From: Sphingomonas sp.
Lineage (GTDB): Bacteria; Pseudomonadota; Alphaproteobacteria; Sphingomonadales; Sphingomonadaceae
NCBI GenBank assembly: GCA_017418975.1
Contig: JAFOMG010000011.1
Location: forward strand, 744,001-808,000
Direction of reading: 5' to 3'
DNA length: 64,000 bases
Shown: positions 16,896-26,600 of the stretch, piece by piece
Layout of the letters: every line of letters begins with the position of its first letter
Numbering within the stretch: position 1 is the first letter of the stretch
Notes under the pieces: generated by a model
The model's database searches: none
What the model was told of the DNA's origin: nothing
Seen by the model: the letters and a program-made list of their open reading frames with translations, nothing else
Made by a program: the position numbers and the translations under genes

Positions 16896-17513
16896 CTAAT
16901 CGGGTGCGAAGGCGCGCAGGAAGACCTCGGCCATCTGCGCGGCTTCGTGGTCGCGCTCCGCCGCCGACAGGTCCTGCCCCCAGAGCATGCGCTGCTGCAC
17001 GCCGAGGCAGAGCGAGGCGAGCACGCGCGCCGCGAACAGCGGGTCGGCGCGGCGGAGCGTCCCCGCATCCATCGCGCGCTCGAAAAAGCTGGCGAGCAGC
17101 TGCTGGGTGGGCACGGGCGCGCGACGATAGAAGATGTCGCCGATCTCGGGAAAGCGGCTGACTTCCGAGGCGATCAGCCGGTGCAGCCGCAGCCCGTCGG
17201 GCGACGAGATCTTGGCGATGAAGCCACGGCAGAATTGCAGCACAGCGGCGCGCACGTCCTCGCCCGGCTTGAGCACATCGGCCAGCTGGCCGCGATATTC
17301 CTTGGTCGCATCGTCGAGCACCGCGGCGAACAGCTCTTCCTTCGACGGGAAATAGCTCCACAGCGTCCCCTTGGAGCCGCCAAGCTCCGCCGAGATCGCC
17401 GACATCGACGCGCCGGAATAGCCCTGGTCGAGGAACACGCGCTTGGCGATCGCCAGGATCGCCTCGCGGCGTTCCTCCTTGCGCGCCTCGCGCTTGCCGG
17501 ACGGCCTTTCCAT
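16896..17513 (-). CDS. TetR-family regulator of the NodT-EmrAB efflux operon
   Basis: A 205-residue repressor with an N-terminal helix-turn-helix (AILAIAKRVFLDQGYSGASM, then AISAELGGSKGTLWSYFPSKEEL) and a helical ligand domain. There are two in-frame ATGs: 17525, which coincides with the expected transcription start, and 17513, which has GGAG six bases upstream; the second is chosen. It diverges from an efflux operon across a region with two matching CGTAC-N6-GTACG palindromes, one covering its own -10. Repression of both directions and release by an efflux substrate are inferred. Confidence 0.9.
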   Translation of the reverse strand: MERPSGKREARKEERREAILAIAKRVFLDQGYSGASMSAISAELGGSKGTLWSYFPSKEELFAAVLDDATKEYRGQLADVLKPGEDVRAAVLQFCRGFIAKISSPDGLRLHRLIASEVSRFPEIGDIFYRRAPVPTQQLLASFFERAMDAGTLRRADPLFAARVLASLCLGVQQRMLWGQDLSAAERDHEAAQMAEVFLRAFAPD

Positions 17514-17528
17514 GATTTTCTCCATAAC

Positions 17529-17544
17529 CGTACTATAGGGTACG
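17529..17544. promoter_or_regulatory. TetR-type operator 1, CGTAC-N6-GTACG
   Basis: CGTAC TATAGG GTACG: a 5-6-5 palindrome whose spacer contains most of the TetR gene's predicted -10 (TATAGT on the minus strand). Identical half sites recur in operator 2 at 17588-17603, 59 bases away. Confidence 0.8.
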
Positions 17545-17559
17545 ATTACGGGTTGACAA
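17532..17559 (-). promoter_or_regulatory. Predicted promoter of the TetR-family gene
   Basis: On the minus strand TTGTCA (17554-17559) and TATAGT (17532-17537), each one mismatch from consensus, are separated by 16 bases. On the plus strand the same bases give TTGACA (17553-17558) as a possible -35 for the efflux operon, so the two -35 boxes overlap. No good plus-strand -10 is seen. Confidence 0.7.
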
Positions 17560-17587
17560 GATGGCGGCCCGCGCCCATCTGCCGCGC

Positions 17588-17603
17588 CGTACCCGACAGT
17601 ACG
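17588..17603. promoter_or_regulatory. TetR-type operator 2, CGTAC-N6-GTACG
   Basis: CGTAC CCGACA GTACG: the same 5-6-5 palindrome as operator 1 with a different spacer, 11 bases before the ATG of the NodT gene. It is well placed to block the efflux transcript. Confidence 0.8.
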
Positions 17604-17614
17604 GTATTTAAATC

Positions 17615-19084
17615 ATGATCCGATTCTCCCTTCGTCCGTTGCTGCTCGTCGCGACTGCCGGGACCGCGCTGCTTTCCGCATGCGCGCCGGTGCCGCAGCT
17701 CGGCGCCCGTCCCGAAGTGCGCGCGGCGGCCGGCTATGCCGCCGACCAGTCGCTGGCCGCCCGGGCGGATGCGGCGAACTGGCCCGCCAATGATTGGTGG
17801 AGCGCCTATGGCGACGCGCAGCTGAGCGGGCTGATCGCCGAAGGGCTGGCCGGCTCGCCCGATCTCGCCGCCGCCGCCGCGCGCCTGCGCTCGGCCCAGG
17901 CCTATGCCCAGCAGGCGGGCGCGGCGCTGCTGCCGTCCGTGGGCGTCCAGGCGGGCGCGACCGAGGGCAAGCAGAGCTACAATAACGGCATTCCCGCCGC
18001 CTTCGTGCCCAAGGGCTGGAACGACAGCGGCCAGGTCGCGGCGAATCTGAGCTTCGATCTCGACCTGTGGGGCAAGAACCGCGCCTCGCTCGCCGCCGCC
18101 ACTTCGGATGCGGAGGCGGCGCGGATCGAGCTGGAGCAGTCGCGGCTCGTACTCTCGACCAACATCGCCGGCGCCTATGCCGATCTCGCGCGCCTGGCCT
18201 CGCAGCGCGGCGTCCAGGCCCAGGCGCTGGAGCTGCGCACCCAGACGCAGAAGCTGGTGAGCGACCGGGTGACCAACGGGCTCGATACCCGCGCCGAGCT
18301 GAAACAGGCCGATGCCGCGGTGCCCGCCGCCCGCGCCGACCTGGCGGCCACCGACGAGGCGATCGGGCTCACCCGCAACCGCCTCGCCGCGCTGCTGGGC
18401 AAGGGGCCGGACCGTGGGCTGACCATCGCATTGCCGGGCGGCCCGGCCGGCGCGCACGGGCTCCCGGCGGGCGTCACCACCGACCTGATCGGCCGCCGCC
18501 CGGACATCGCCGCCGCCCGCGCCCGGGTGGAGGCCGCCGCGAGCCGCATCAAGGTGGCGCGCGCCGATTTCTACCCTTCGATCAACCTCAGCGCGCTGAT
18601 CGGCTTCCAGGCCTTCGGGCTCGACAATCTGTTCAAGAGCGGATCGACCTATGGCTCGGTCGGCCCGGCGATCAGCCTGCCGATCTTCCGGGGCGGGCAG
18701 CTGGCCGGCCAGTACAAGGGCGCCCGCGCCGGCTATGACGAAGCGGTCGCGACCTATGATGCGACCGTGACCACCGCCTATCGCGAAGTCGCCGATGCGG
18801 TGACGAGCAAGCACGCCCTGGTCACCCGGCTTTCGGAGAGCCGCCAGGCGCTCGCCGATTCCGAGGCCGCCTATGGGATCGCCCGCCAGCGCTACGAGGG
18901 CGGCCTGTCGACCTTTCTCGACGTGCTGACCGCCGAGCAGGGCGTGCTGCAGAACCGCCAGATCGTCGCCGATCTCGAGGCGCGGGCGTTCACGCTCGAC
19001 GTCCAGCTGGTCCGCGCGCTGGGCGGGGGCTTTTCCACCGACACCGCGGCCGCCGCCGCAACCAAGGACTCGACCCATGGCTGA
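17615..19084 (+). CDS. NodT-family outer-membrane efflux lipoprotein (TolC-like)
   Basis: A 489-residue protein with a lipoprotein signal (LLSACAPVP) and the duplicated coiled-coil/beta-barrel OEP pattern: WWSAYGDAQLSGLIAEGL early, and SYEA/EGGLSTFLDVLTAEQ near the end. By family it is the outer-membrane exit duct of a tripartite pump. It is the first gene of an operon whose next gene (membrane fusion protein) overlaps it by 8 bases. Control is probably by the divergent TetR protein through the operator 11 bases before its start. The exported compounds are unknown. Confidence 0.92.
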   Translation: MIRFSLRPLLLVATAGTALLSACAPVPQLGARPEVRAAAGYAADQSLAARADAANWPANDWWSAYGDAQLSGLIAEGLAGSPDLAAAAARLRSAQAYAQQAGAALLPSVGVQAGATEGKQSYNNGIPAAFVPKGWNDSGQVAANLSFDLDLWGKNRASLAAATSDAEAARIELEQSRLVLSTNIAGAYADLARLASQRGVQAQALELRTQTQKLVSDRVTNGLDTRAELKQADAAVPAARADLAATDEAIGLTRNRLAALLGKGPDRGLTIALPGGPAGAHGLPAGVTTDLIGRRPDIAAARARVEAAASRIKVARADFYPSINLSALIGFQAFGLDNLFKSGSTYGSVGPAISLPIFRGGQLAGQYKGARAGYDEAVATYDATVTTAYREVADAVTSKHALVTRLSESRQALADSEAAYGIARQRYEGGLSTFLDVLTAEQGVLQNRQIVADLEARAFTLDVQLVRALGGGFSTDTAAAAATKDSTHG

Positions 19085-20222
19085 CGCCGAACCCCAGATC
19101 CATGTCGCGAACGCCGACGCGGCGCCCGCCAAGCCCAGCCTGCGCCGGCGGCTGCTCACCGGCATCGCCGGGGCGGTGCTGATCGCCGGCATCGGCTATG
19201 GTGGCTGGTACGTGCTGGTCGGCAGCCATTATATCAGCACCGACAATGCCTATGTCGGCGCCGATACCGCCAGCGTCACGCCGATGATCGCCGCGCAGGT
19301 GGCCGGCGTCGCGGTGTCCGATACCCAGGCGGTGAAGAGGGGCGACGTGCTCGTCCGGCTCGACGACAGCGACGCGCGGATCGCGCTCGCCCAGGCCGAG
19401 GCGGACCTGGCCAAGGCCCGCCGCCAGTACGGCCAGACCTCGGCCACCAGCGCGGCGCTCGCCGCGCAGGTCCAGGCCCGGGGCGCCGATATTTCCCGAG
19501 CCCGTGCCCAGCTCGTCGCCGCCGAGGCGGATTACGAGAAGGCGCGGGTGGACCTCGCCCGGCGCCAGCGTCTCGCCCCCAATGGCGCGGTGTCGGGCGA
19601 GGAGCTCACTTCGGCGACCAATGCCTTCTCCTCGGCCAGGGCCAATCTCGAGCTGGCGCGGGCCGGCGTGGCCCAGGCGAATTCGACCCGCGGCGCGGCC
19701 AGCGGCGAGCTTGCGGCGAACAATGCGCTGATCAGCGGCACCACCGCCAATTCGGCGCCGGAAGTGCTCTCCGCCCAGGCCAGGGTGGCGCAGGCGCGGC
19801 TCGATCTCGATCGCACCGTGATCCGCGCGCCGATCGACGGCGTGGTGACGCGCCGCAACGTCCAGGTCGGCCAGCGCGTCGCGCCGGGCGCGCAGCTGAT
19901 GCTGGTCGTGCCGGTGGGCCAGCTCTATGTCGACGCCAATTTCAAGGAAGGCCAGCTGACCCGCGTGAAGGTCGGCCAGCCGGTGACGCTCAAGTCCGAC
20001 CTTTATGGCGGCGGCGTCGAATATCACGGCAAGGTCGTCGGCCTGTCGGGCGGCACCGGCTCGTCCTTCGCGCTGATCCCGGCGCAGAACGCCACGGGCA
20101 ACTGGATCAAGGTGGTCCAGCGCCTGCCGGTGCGCGTCGCGCTCGACCCCAAGGAGCTTGCCGAGCACCCGCTCCGGGTCGGCCTTTCCATGGACGCCGA
20201 GATCGACATCTCGAAGAACTGA
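19077..20222 (+). CDS. EmrA/HlyD-type membrane fusion protein
   Basis: A 381-residue periplasmic adaptor: cytoplasmic N-terminus, one membrane helix at about 25-48 (LLTGIAGAVLIAGIGYGGWYV), then the lipoyl half motifs (TDNAYVGADTASVTPMIAAQ, then VAGV and later DLDRTVIRAPIDGVV), a long alanine-rich coiled coil, and a beta-barrel. AAGGA precedes the ATG by a normal distance. It overlaps the NodT gene by 8 bases and is followed after 11 bases by the EmrB-type transporter. It joins the inner-membrane pump to the outer-membrane duct. Confidence 0.92.
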   Translation: MADAEPQIHVANADAAPAKPSLRRRLLTGIAGAVLIAGIGYGGWYVLVGSHYISTDNAYVGADTASVTPMIAAQVAGVAVSDTQAVKRGDVLVRLDDSDARIALAQAEADLAKARRQYGQTSATSAALAAQVQARGADISRARAQLVAAEADYEKARVDLARRQRLAPNGAVSGEELTSATNAFSSARANLELARAGVAQANSTRGAASGELAANNALISGTTANSAPEVLSAQARVAQARLDLDRTVIRAPIDGVVTRRNVQVGQRVAPGAQLMLVVPVGQLYVDANFKEGQLTRVKVGQPVTLKSDLYGGGVEYHGKVVGLSGGTGSSFALIPAQNATGNWIKVVQRLPVRVALDPKELAEHPLRVGLSMDAEIDISKN

Positions 20223-20233
20223 GGACGGCTGCG

Positions 20234-21763
20234 ATGAACGGCAAGACCGAGACGGCGGCGCCCCTGACCGGGGTGCCGCTGATCCTCGCGGGCGTGGTGC
20301 TCGCGCTGACTAATTTCATGGTGGTGCTGGACACCACCATCGCCAACGTCTCGGTCCCGCACATCTCGGGCAGCCTCGGCATCTCGGGCAGCCAGGGGAC
20401 GTGGATCATCACTTCCTATGCCGTGGCGGAGGCCGTGTGCGTGCCGCTGACCGGCTGGCTCGCCGGGCGCTTCGGCACGGTGCGCACCTTCACTTTCGGG
20501 ATGATCGGCTTCGGCGTCTTCTCGGTGCTGTGCGGCCTGTCGACTTCGCTCGGCATGCTCGTCGCCTGCCGCGTCGGCCAGGGGCTGTGCGGCGGCCCGC
20601 TGATGCCGCTGTCGCAGACGCTGCTGATGCGCATCTTCAAGCCCGAGCAGCGCGCCCAGGCGATGGGCGTCTGGTCGATGACCACCGTCGTCGCGCCGAT
20701 CCTGGGCCCGATCCTGGGCGGCACGATCTCGGACAGCTGGTCGTGGCACTGGATCTTCTTCATCAACATCCCCGTCGCCGCCCTGTGCGCGTTCGGCGGC
20801 ATGCGGCTGCTCTCCAAGGTCGAGACGCCGACGAGCAAGCTGCGCGTCGACCGGGTCGGGCTGATGCTGATGCTGTTGTGGATCGGCGCGCTGCAGATCA
20901 TGCTCGATCTCGGCCGCGAGCATGACTGGTTCAACGACCGCACGATCGTGATGCTCGGCGTGACCGCGCTGATCGGCTTCCTGGTCTTCCTCGCCTGGGA
21001 AGGCACCGAGGACCAGCCGATCGTCGATCTGCGCGTGTTCCGGCACCGGGGCTTCACCGTGGCGGTGCTGTCGCTGGCCCTGGCCTTCGGGACCTTCTTC
21101 TCCTCGGCGGTGATCATCCCGCAATGGCTGCAGACGAGCATGGGCTATACCGCGACCTATGCCGGCTATGCCACGGCCTTCACCGGCGTGGCGGCGGTGA
21201 TCATGTCGCCGATCGTCGCCAAGCTGACCAGCAAGGTCGATCCGCGGGCGCTGGTGTGCTTCGGCATCCTCTGGCTCGGCTTCACCTCGCTGCTGCGAGT
21301 CCATTGGAACAGCCAGGCCGATTTCTGGAGCCTGGCGTTTCCGCAGATGCTCCAGGGCATCGGCATGCCGTTCTTCTTCATTCCGCTGACCACGCTGGCG
21401 CTGGGCTCGGTGCGGCCGGAGGAAACGGCATCGGCGGCGGGCGTGATGGCGTTCCTGCGGACGATGGCGGGCGCGATCGGCACCTCGGTCTCGACCACCG
21501 CCTGGGACGACAGCGCGCGCGTCGCCCGCAGCGAGATCGCCGCGCGGCTGAACAGCAACGGCACCGTCGACGCGATGGCGGCGCAGGGCTTCTCGCTCGA
21601 CCAGGCGCGGCTCGCGATCGCGCAGCTGGTCGACAAGGAAGCGTTCGCGCTGGCGACTAGCCACATCTTCCTGCTCTCCGCCTTCGTCTTCGTCGGCGCG
21701 GCGATGATCATCTGGCTGACCCCGCGCCCGCGCCGCGCGGTGGGAGCGGGCGCGGCGCATTAG
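20234..21763 (+). CDS. EmrB/QacA-family (DHA2) multidrug transporter
   Basis: A 509-residue inner-membrane protein with about 14 hydrophobic segments. It carries the DHA2 motifs LDTTIANVSVPHISGSLG (helix 1), the motif A-like WLAGRFGTVRTF after helix 2, and motif C in VVAPILGPILGG (helix 5). It is a proton-driven drug/fatty-acid/dye exporter by family and the third gene of the NodT-EmrA-EmrB operon. Repeat sequences follow it. Substrate range is unknown. Confidence 0.93.
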   Translation: MNGKTETAAPLTGVPLILAGVVLALTNFMVVLDTTIANVSVPHISGSLGISGSQGTWIITSYAVAEAVCVPLTGWLAGRFGTVRTFTFGMIGFGVFSVLCGLSTSLGMLVACRVGQGLCGGPLMPLSQTLLMRIFKPEQRAQAMGVWSMTTVVAPILGPILGGTISDSWSWHWIFFINIPVAALCAFGGMRLLSKVETPTSKLRVDRVGLMLMLLWIGALQIMLDLGREHDWFNDRTIVMLGVTALIGFLVFLAWEGTEDQPIVDLRVFRHRGFTVAVLSLALAFGTFFSSAVIIPQWLQTSMGYTATYAGYATAFTGVAAVIMSPIVAKLTSKVDPRALVCFGILWLGFTSLLRVHWNSQADFWSLAFPQMLQGIGMPFFFIPLTTLALGSVRPEETASAAGVMAFLRTMAGAIGTSVSTTAWDDSARVARSEIAARLNSNGTVDAMAAQGFSLDQARLAIAQLVDKEAFALATSHIFLLSAFVFVGAAMIIWLTPRPRRAVGAGAAH

Positions 21764-21789
21764 GCGCAAGATCCGGTCAGCAAACCCCG

Positions 21790-21834
21790 CATCATCCAAC
21801 CGGCAGACCCCGGCATCATCCAGTCGGCAGACCC
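21790..21834. repeat. Two tandem copies of a 24-base unit
   Basis: CATCATCCAACCGGCAGACC (21790 on) recurs as CATCATCCAGTCGGCAGACC (21814 on), 24 bases apart with two mismatches, and a third partial CATC follows. They directly abut the family B element at 21834-21970 and look like slipped copies of its edge. Confidence 0.65.
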
Positions 21835-21970
21835 GTCATCCCCGCACAGGCGGGGATCCAGGGTAGTCCGGGACAAGCGAAGCAATCGGGCACAGGCTTG
21901 CCGGAGACGGCAAGGCACGCCGCGCGGTCGTTGCTCTCGGCCCTGGATCCCCGCCTGCGCGGGGATGACG
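21834..21970. repeat. Dispersed palindromic element, family B, copy 2 (about 137 bp)
   Basis: Left arm CGTCATCCCCGCACAGGCGG plus GGATCCAGGG; right arm CCCTGGATCCCCGCCTGCGC plus GGGGATGACG, an almost perfect inverted copy. The inner part GGGACAAGCGAAGCAATC and CCGGAGACGGCAAGGC match copy 1 at 14742-14876. Together with the tandem units it occupies most of the 328-base gap before the metal efflux genes; no gene is seen in that gap. Confidence 0.8.
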
Positions 21971-22091
21971 GAGGAGAACGCGGGGGTGAGGGAGGAGGGC
22001 GCGGGAATGGCGGTGCTTGCCGAATGAGTCCCCCAACCAGGCCCGTCATCGGGCGCTTACACTTGGGCGTGGATGTGATAGGGACGCCGTG

Positions 22092-22424
22092 ATGCGCCTG
22101 TTGCTGCCCTTCATTGCCTGTCTGATGCTGGTGATCACCAGCCTGACGACGGTCGCGCACGCGACCGAGGCGCCGGAGCGGCACCTCACCACGATCGAGA
22201 TCGAGGGCTGGCACGCGCCCGGCGACGCCGATGAAGTGCCGGCCGATCCCGACAAGAATTATCCGCATCACCATTCGACCTGCCACGGGCATGACCTCGC
22301 CGCGCCGGTGAAGGCGCCCGCGGCGCCGCTTGCCCATGGCGGCACCCCGCTGGCCTGGCGCATGCCCAGCGCCGAGCTGGCCGCGCGCGTGGCCGACACG
22401 CCGCTCAGACCACCGATCGCCTGA
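22092..22424 (+). CDS. Small exported His-containing protein of the metal-efflux locus
   Basis: A 110-residue protein with a signal peptide (LLPFIACLMLVITSLTTVAHA). The mature part is short, acidic, and contains the cluster YPHHHSTCHGHDL, a plausible metal-binding His/Cys motif. It precedes the CzcB- and CzcA-like genes by 54 bases on the same strand. An in-frame ATG at 22024 exists but would add repeat-derived sequence. A periplasmic metal-binding accessory role is inferred from motif and position; the protein family is not recognised. Confidence 0.7.
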   Translation: MRLLLPFIACLMLVITSLTTVAHATEAPERHLTTIEIEGWHAPGDADEVPADPDKNYPHHHSTCHGHDLAAPVKAPAAPLAHGGTPLAWRMPSAELAARVADTPLRPPIA

Positions 22425-22478
22425 CACCGGCCTGGGCGCCCCTCGGGGCGCGTCTGTCCCTGTCAGGAGTTCAAGTTC

Positions 22479-23606
22479 ATGTATCGAATCGCAGCGGCGC
22501 TTGGCGTCGCGACGCTCATTGCCGGCTGCGGCGCGCCCGCGCCCCAGCCGGAAAACAAGACCGCCGAGACGCATGCCGAAGGCACCGCGACTCTCACCGC
22601 CGAACAGATCGCGGCGGCCAACATCACGCTGATCCGGCCCGGCCGGGGCGGCACCGGCGCGGCGATCGAGGCGCCGGCGCTGCTCGAGAGCGATCCGGAC
22701 GCCACCCGGGTGGTCGCCGCGCCGCTCGAGGGGCGGGTGATCGCGCTCGTCCGCAACCTGGGCGATGCCGTCCGCCGGGGCGAGACGCTGGCGGTGATCG
22801 AGAGCCGCCAGGCCGCCGGCCTCCAGGCCGAAGTGGAAAAGGCGCGGACCCGGCTGGAGCTCGCCCGCAAGACGCTGGCGCGCGACGAGGCGCTCTATGC
22901 GCGCGGCTTCCGTCCGCTGCGCGAAGTCGAGATCTCGCGCGCCGCCGCCGACCAGGCGGAGACCGATGTGCGGCTGGCGCGCCAGCAGGTGGCGGCCTCG
23001 GGCGTGCGCGGCGGCAGCCTCAACCGGATCGTGATCACCGCGCCGATCGCCGGCCGCGTCGTCGCGCGCAGCGCCGTGCCGGGCCAGATGTTCACCGCCG
23101 ATGCGGCGGAGACGGAGCTGTTCCGGATCGCGGCGCTCGAGCGGTTGACCGTCGCCCTGTCGATCGCGGCCGGCGATGCCGCGCGGGTGCGGCCCGGCAA
23201 TCCGGTCGAAGTGACCGCGGCGGGGCGCACCGCCATGGCGCGGGTGCGCTTCGTGGCGCCGGCGCTCGACCCGCAGACGCGCCTCGTCCGCGTGCTCGCC
23301 GATCTCGACAATCGCGGCGGCCAGTGGCGCGCGGGCGAGCCGGTGCAGGCGCGGATCGAAGTCGCCGGGGCGAGCGATGCGCCGCTGATGGTGCCGGCCA
23401 CCGCGGTGCAGACCGTGGAGAACCGGCCGGTGCTGTTCGTGCGGACGCCGCAGGGCTTCCGCACCCAGCCGGTGACGCTGGGCGCGCGCGACGGCGCGAT
23501 GGTCGCGATCCTCTCCGGCCTGGCGGGCGGCGAGCAGGTCGCCGCCACCAACACCTTCACGCTCAAGGCCGAGCTCGGCAAGGGCGAAGCGAGCCATGAG
23601 GACTGA
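22479..23606 (+). CDS. CzcB/CusB-type efflux RND periplasmic adaptor
   Basis: A 375-residue membrane-fusion lipoprotein (lipobox LIAGC). It shows the family order: the lipoyl half VVAAPLEGRVIALVRNLGDAV, a helical hairpin (QAEVEKARTRLELARKTLARDEALYA), the second lipoyl half IVITAPIAGRVVARSAVPGQ, and beta-barrel and membrane-proximal domains. AGGAG lies 12 bases before the ATG. It would link the RND pump encoded 3 bases downstream to an outer-membrane channel. No CzcC-type channel gene is beside it. Confidence 0.9.
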   Translation: MYRIAAALGVATLIAGCGAPAPQPENKTAETHAEGTATLTAEQIAAANITLIRPGRGGTGAAIEAPALLESDPDATRVVAAPLEGRVIALVRNLGDAVRRGETLAVIESRQAAGLQAEVEKARTRLELARKTLARDEALYARGFRPLREVEISRAAADQAETDVRLARQQVAASGVRGGSLNRIVITAPIAGRVVARSAVPGQMFTADAAETELFRIAALERLTVALSIAAGDAARVRPGNPVEVTAAGRTAMARVRFVAPALDPQTRLVRVLADLDNRGGQWRAGEPVQARIEVAGASDAPLMVPATAVQTVENRPVLFVRTPQGFRTQPVTLGARDGAMVAILSGLAGGEQVAATNTFTLKAELGKGEASHED

Positions 23607-23609
23607 GCC

Positions 23610-26600
23610 ATGATCGCCCGCATCGTCAACTGGGCGGTCGACAAGCGCTGGCTTGTCCTCCTGCTTACCGCCATCGCCGCCGTGATCGGCGGCGCCGCCC
23701 TGTACCGCCTCCCCATCGACGCGGTGCCGGACATCACCAACAACCAGGTCCAGATCAACGTGCGCGCGCCCGCGCTCTCGACCGAGCTGGTCGAGAAGCA
23801 GGTCGCCTTTCCGATCGAGACCGCGCTCGCCGGCATTCCCGGCCTTGAATATACCCGCTCGCTCAGCCGCAACGGCTTCGCCCAGGTGACGGCGGTGTTC
23901 GCGGACGCGACCGACATCTATTTCGCCCGCGCCCAGGTGAACGAGCGGCTGGCCGGCGTGCGCGAGGGCCTGCCCGACGGCGCCGATCCCGAGCTGGGGC
24001 CGATCGCCACCGGCCTCGGCGAAGTCTATATGTGGACGGTCCGGCTCGATCACCGGCCGGACGACAAGCACCAGCCCGGCGAGCCCGGGATGCAGCCCGA
24101 CGGCAGCTATATCACCCCGGAGGGCGAACGGCTGGTGAGCGAGACCGACAAGGCGACCTATCTGCGCACCGCGCAGGACTGGATCGTCACGCCGCTGCTC
24201 AAGAACGTGCCGGGCCTGGCGGGCATCGATTCGATCGGCGGCTATGCCCGGCAGATCCTGGTCATTCCCGATGTGGCGAAGCTGGCGGCGCTCGGCCTGA
24301 CGCTCACCGATCTCGCCACGGCGATCGAGCGCAACAACACCAGCAGCGGCGGCGGCTTCGTCGACCGCAATGGCGAGGGGCTGGCGGTGCGCGCCGACGC
24401 GCTGGTCCGGGGCCCGGCCGAGCTGTCGCGCATCGTGATCGCCACGCGCGCGGGCGTGCCGATCACGCTCGACCAGGTCGCGACGGTGCGGACCGGGCAG
24501 GCGGTTCGCATGGGATCGGCGTCGGAGAACGGCACCGAAGTGGTGGTCGGCACCGCGATCATGCGGATCGGCGAGAACAGCCGCACCGTGGCGACGGCGG
24601 TGGCGGAGCGGCTCCAGTCGATCAACGCCTCGCTGCCGCCCGACGTGGTGGTCCAGCCGGTGCTCGACCGCACCGCGCTGGTCAATTCGACGATCCGGAC
24701 GGTGGCGCGCAATCTGAGCGAGGGCGCGCTGCTCGTCATCGTCGTGCTGTTCCTGCTGCTCGGCAATTTCCGCGCGGCGCTGATCGCGGCGGCGGTGATC
24801 CCGGTCACGATGCTGCTCACCGGTTTCGGCATGCTGCGCATGGGCGTGTCGGCCAATCTGATGAGCCTGGGCGCGCTCGATTTCGGGCTGATCGTCGACG
24901 GCGCGGTGATCATCGTCGAGAACGCGCTGCGCCGCCTCGCCGAGCGCCAGCACGAAGCGGGCCGGTCGCTCGACCGGGCCGAGCGGCTGGAGACGGTCTC
25001 CGCCGCGGCGCGCGAGATGATCCGGCCTTCCGTCTATGGCCAGGCGATCATCATGCTCGTCTATGTGCCGCTGCTCACGCTGAGCGGCGTCGAGGGCAAG
25101 ACCTTCGTGCCGATGGCGGTGACGGTGATCCTCGCGCTCGCCTGCGCCTTCGTCCTGTCGCTGACCTTCGTGCCCGCCGCGATCGCGATCTGGCTGTCGA
25201 AGCGGGTGGAGGAGAAGGAGGGGCGCATCATCGGCTGGCTGCGCCGGCGCTACGAGCCGGGGCTGGACCGCGCGATGCGGCGGCCGACCGTCACGATCGG
25301 CGCGGCAGTGGCGAGCCTGGGCGCGGCGGCGCTCGCCTTTCTGGCGCTGGGCCAGGTGTTCCTGCCGCAGCTCGACGAGGGGGACCTGCTGATCCAGGCG
25401 CTGCGCATCCCCGCCACTTCGGTCCAGCAGAGCCAGGCGATGCAGGTGCCGCTCGAGCGGCTGATGGCGAAGCAGCCCGAAGTGAAGTTCGTCTTCTCCA
25501 AGACCGGCACCGCCGAGCTCGCCTCGGATCCGATGCCGCCCAACGCCACCGACATGTTCGTGATCCTGAAGCCGCGGGCCGAATGGCCTGATCCCGGCCT
25601 GGCCAAGGAAGCGCTGGTCGCGCGGATCGAAGGGCAGCTCGCGAAGCTGCCGGGCAATGCCTATGAGATCACCCAGCCGATCCAGATGCGCTTCAACGAG
25701 CTGATCGCGGGCGTGCGCGGCGACATCGCGGTGAAGGTGTTCGGAGACGACTTTTCCGCGATGAACGCCACCGCGAACCGGATCGCGGGAATCCTGCGAG
25801 CCACTCCGGGGGCGGCGGATGTGAAGGTCGAGCAGACCAGCGGCCTGCCGATGCTCGACATCCGGGTGAACCGCGACGCGATGGCCCGGCTGGGCGTCAC
25901 TGCGCAGGACGTGCAGGACCTGGTCGCCGCCACGCTGGGCGGGCGCGAGGCCGGCATGATCTTCGAGGGCGACCGCCGCTTCCCGGTGGTGCTGCGGCTC
26001 TCGGAGGCGCAGCGCGCCGATTTCGATGCGCTGGCCCGGCTGCAGCTGCCCGTTGCGGGCGGCGCCTTCGTCCCGCTCGCCAGCGTCGCGGAGATCCGCG
26101 TGGTCGACGGTCCCAACCAGATCAGCCGCGAGAACGGCAAGCGGCGCGTCGTCGTTCAGGCCAATGTGCGCGGGCGCGACGTCGGCGGCGTGGTCGCCGA
26201 TGCGCGGGCGGCGATCGAGCGCGAGGTGCGGCTGCCTGCCGGCAGCTATCTCCTATGGGGTGGCCAGTTCGAGAATCTCGCCTCGGCGCGCGATCGGCTG
26301 GCGCTGGTGATTCCCGCCTGTTTCGCGCTGATCCTGCTGCTGCTCTACGGCGCGCTCGGCTCGGCGCGCGATGCGGCCATCGTCTTCACCGGCGTGCCGC
26401 TCGCGCTGGTGGGCGGCGTGCTCGCGCTATACCTGCGGGGCATGGACTTCTCGATCTCGGCGGCGGTCGGCTTCATCGCCTTGTCGGGCATCGCGGTCCT
26501 CAACGGGCTGGTGATGGTCTCCTCGATCCAGGACCTGGTCCGCGCCGGCGTGGCGCGGGCGGAGGCGGCCAGGGCAGGCGCGATGCAGCGCCTGCGCCCG

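Noticed and set aside
14742..21970. Family B repeats as a CRISPR array
   Set aside because: Copies are 7 kb apart, palindromic at both ends, with conserved inner parts; no regular spacers or cas genes.
21816..24953. A 1045-residue minus-strand open frame
   Set aside because: Antisense to the CzcB and CzcA genes; His/Arg/Gly-rich composition typical of shadow frames in GC-rich DNA, no domain.
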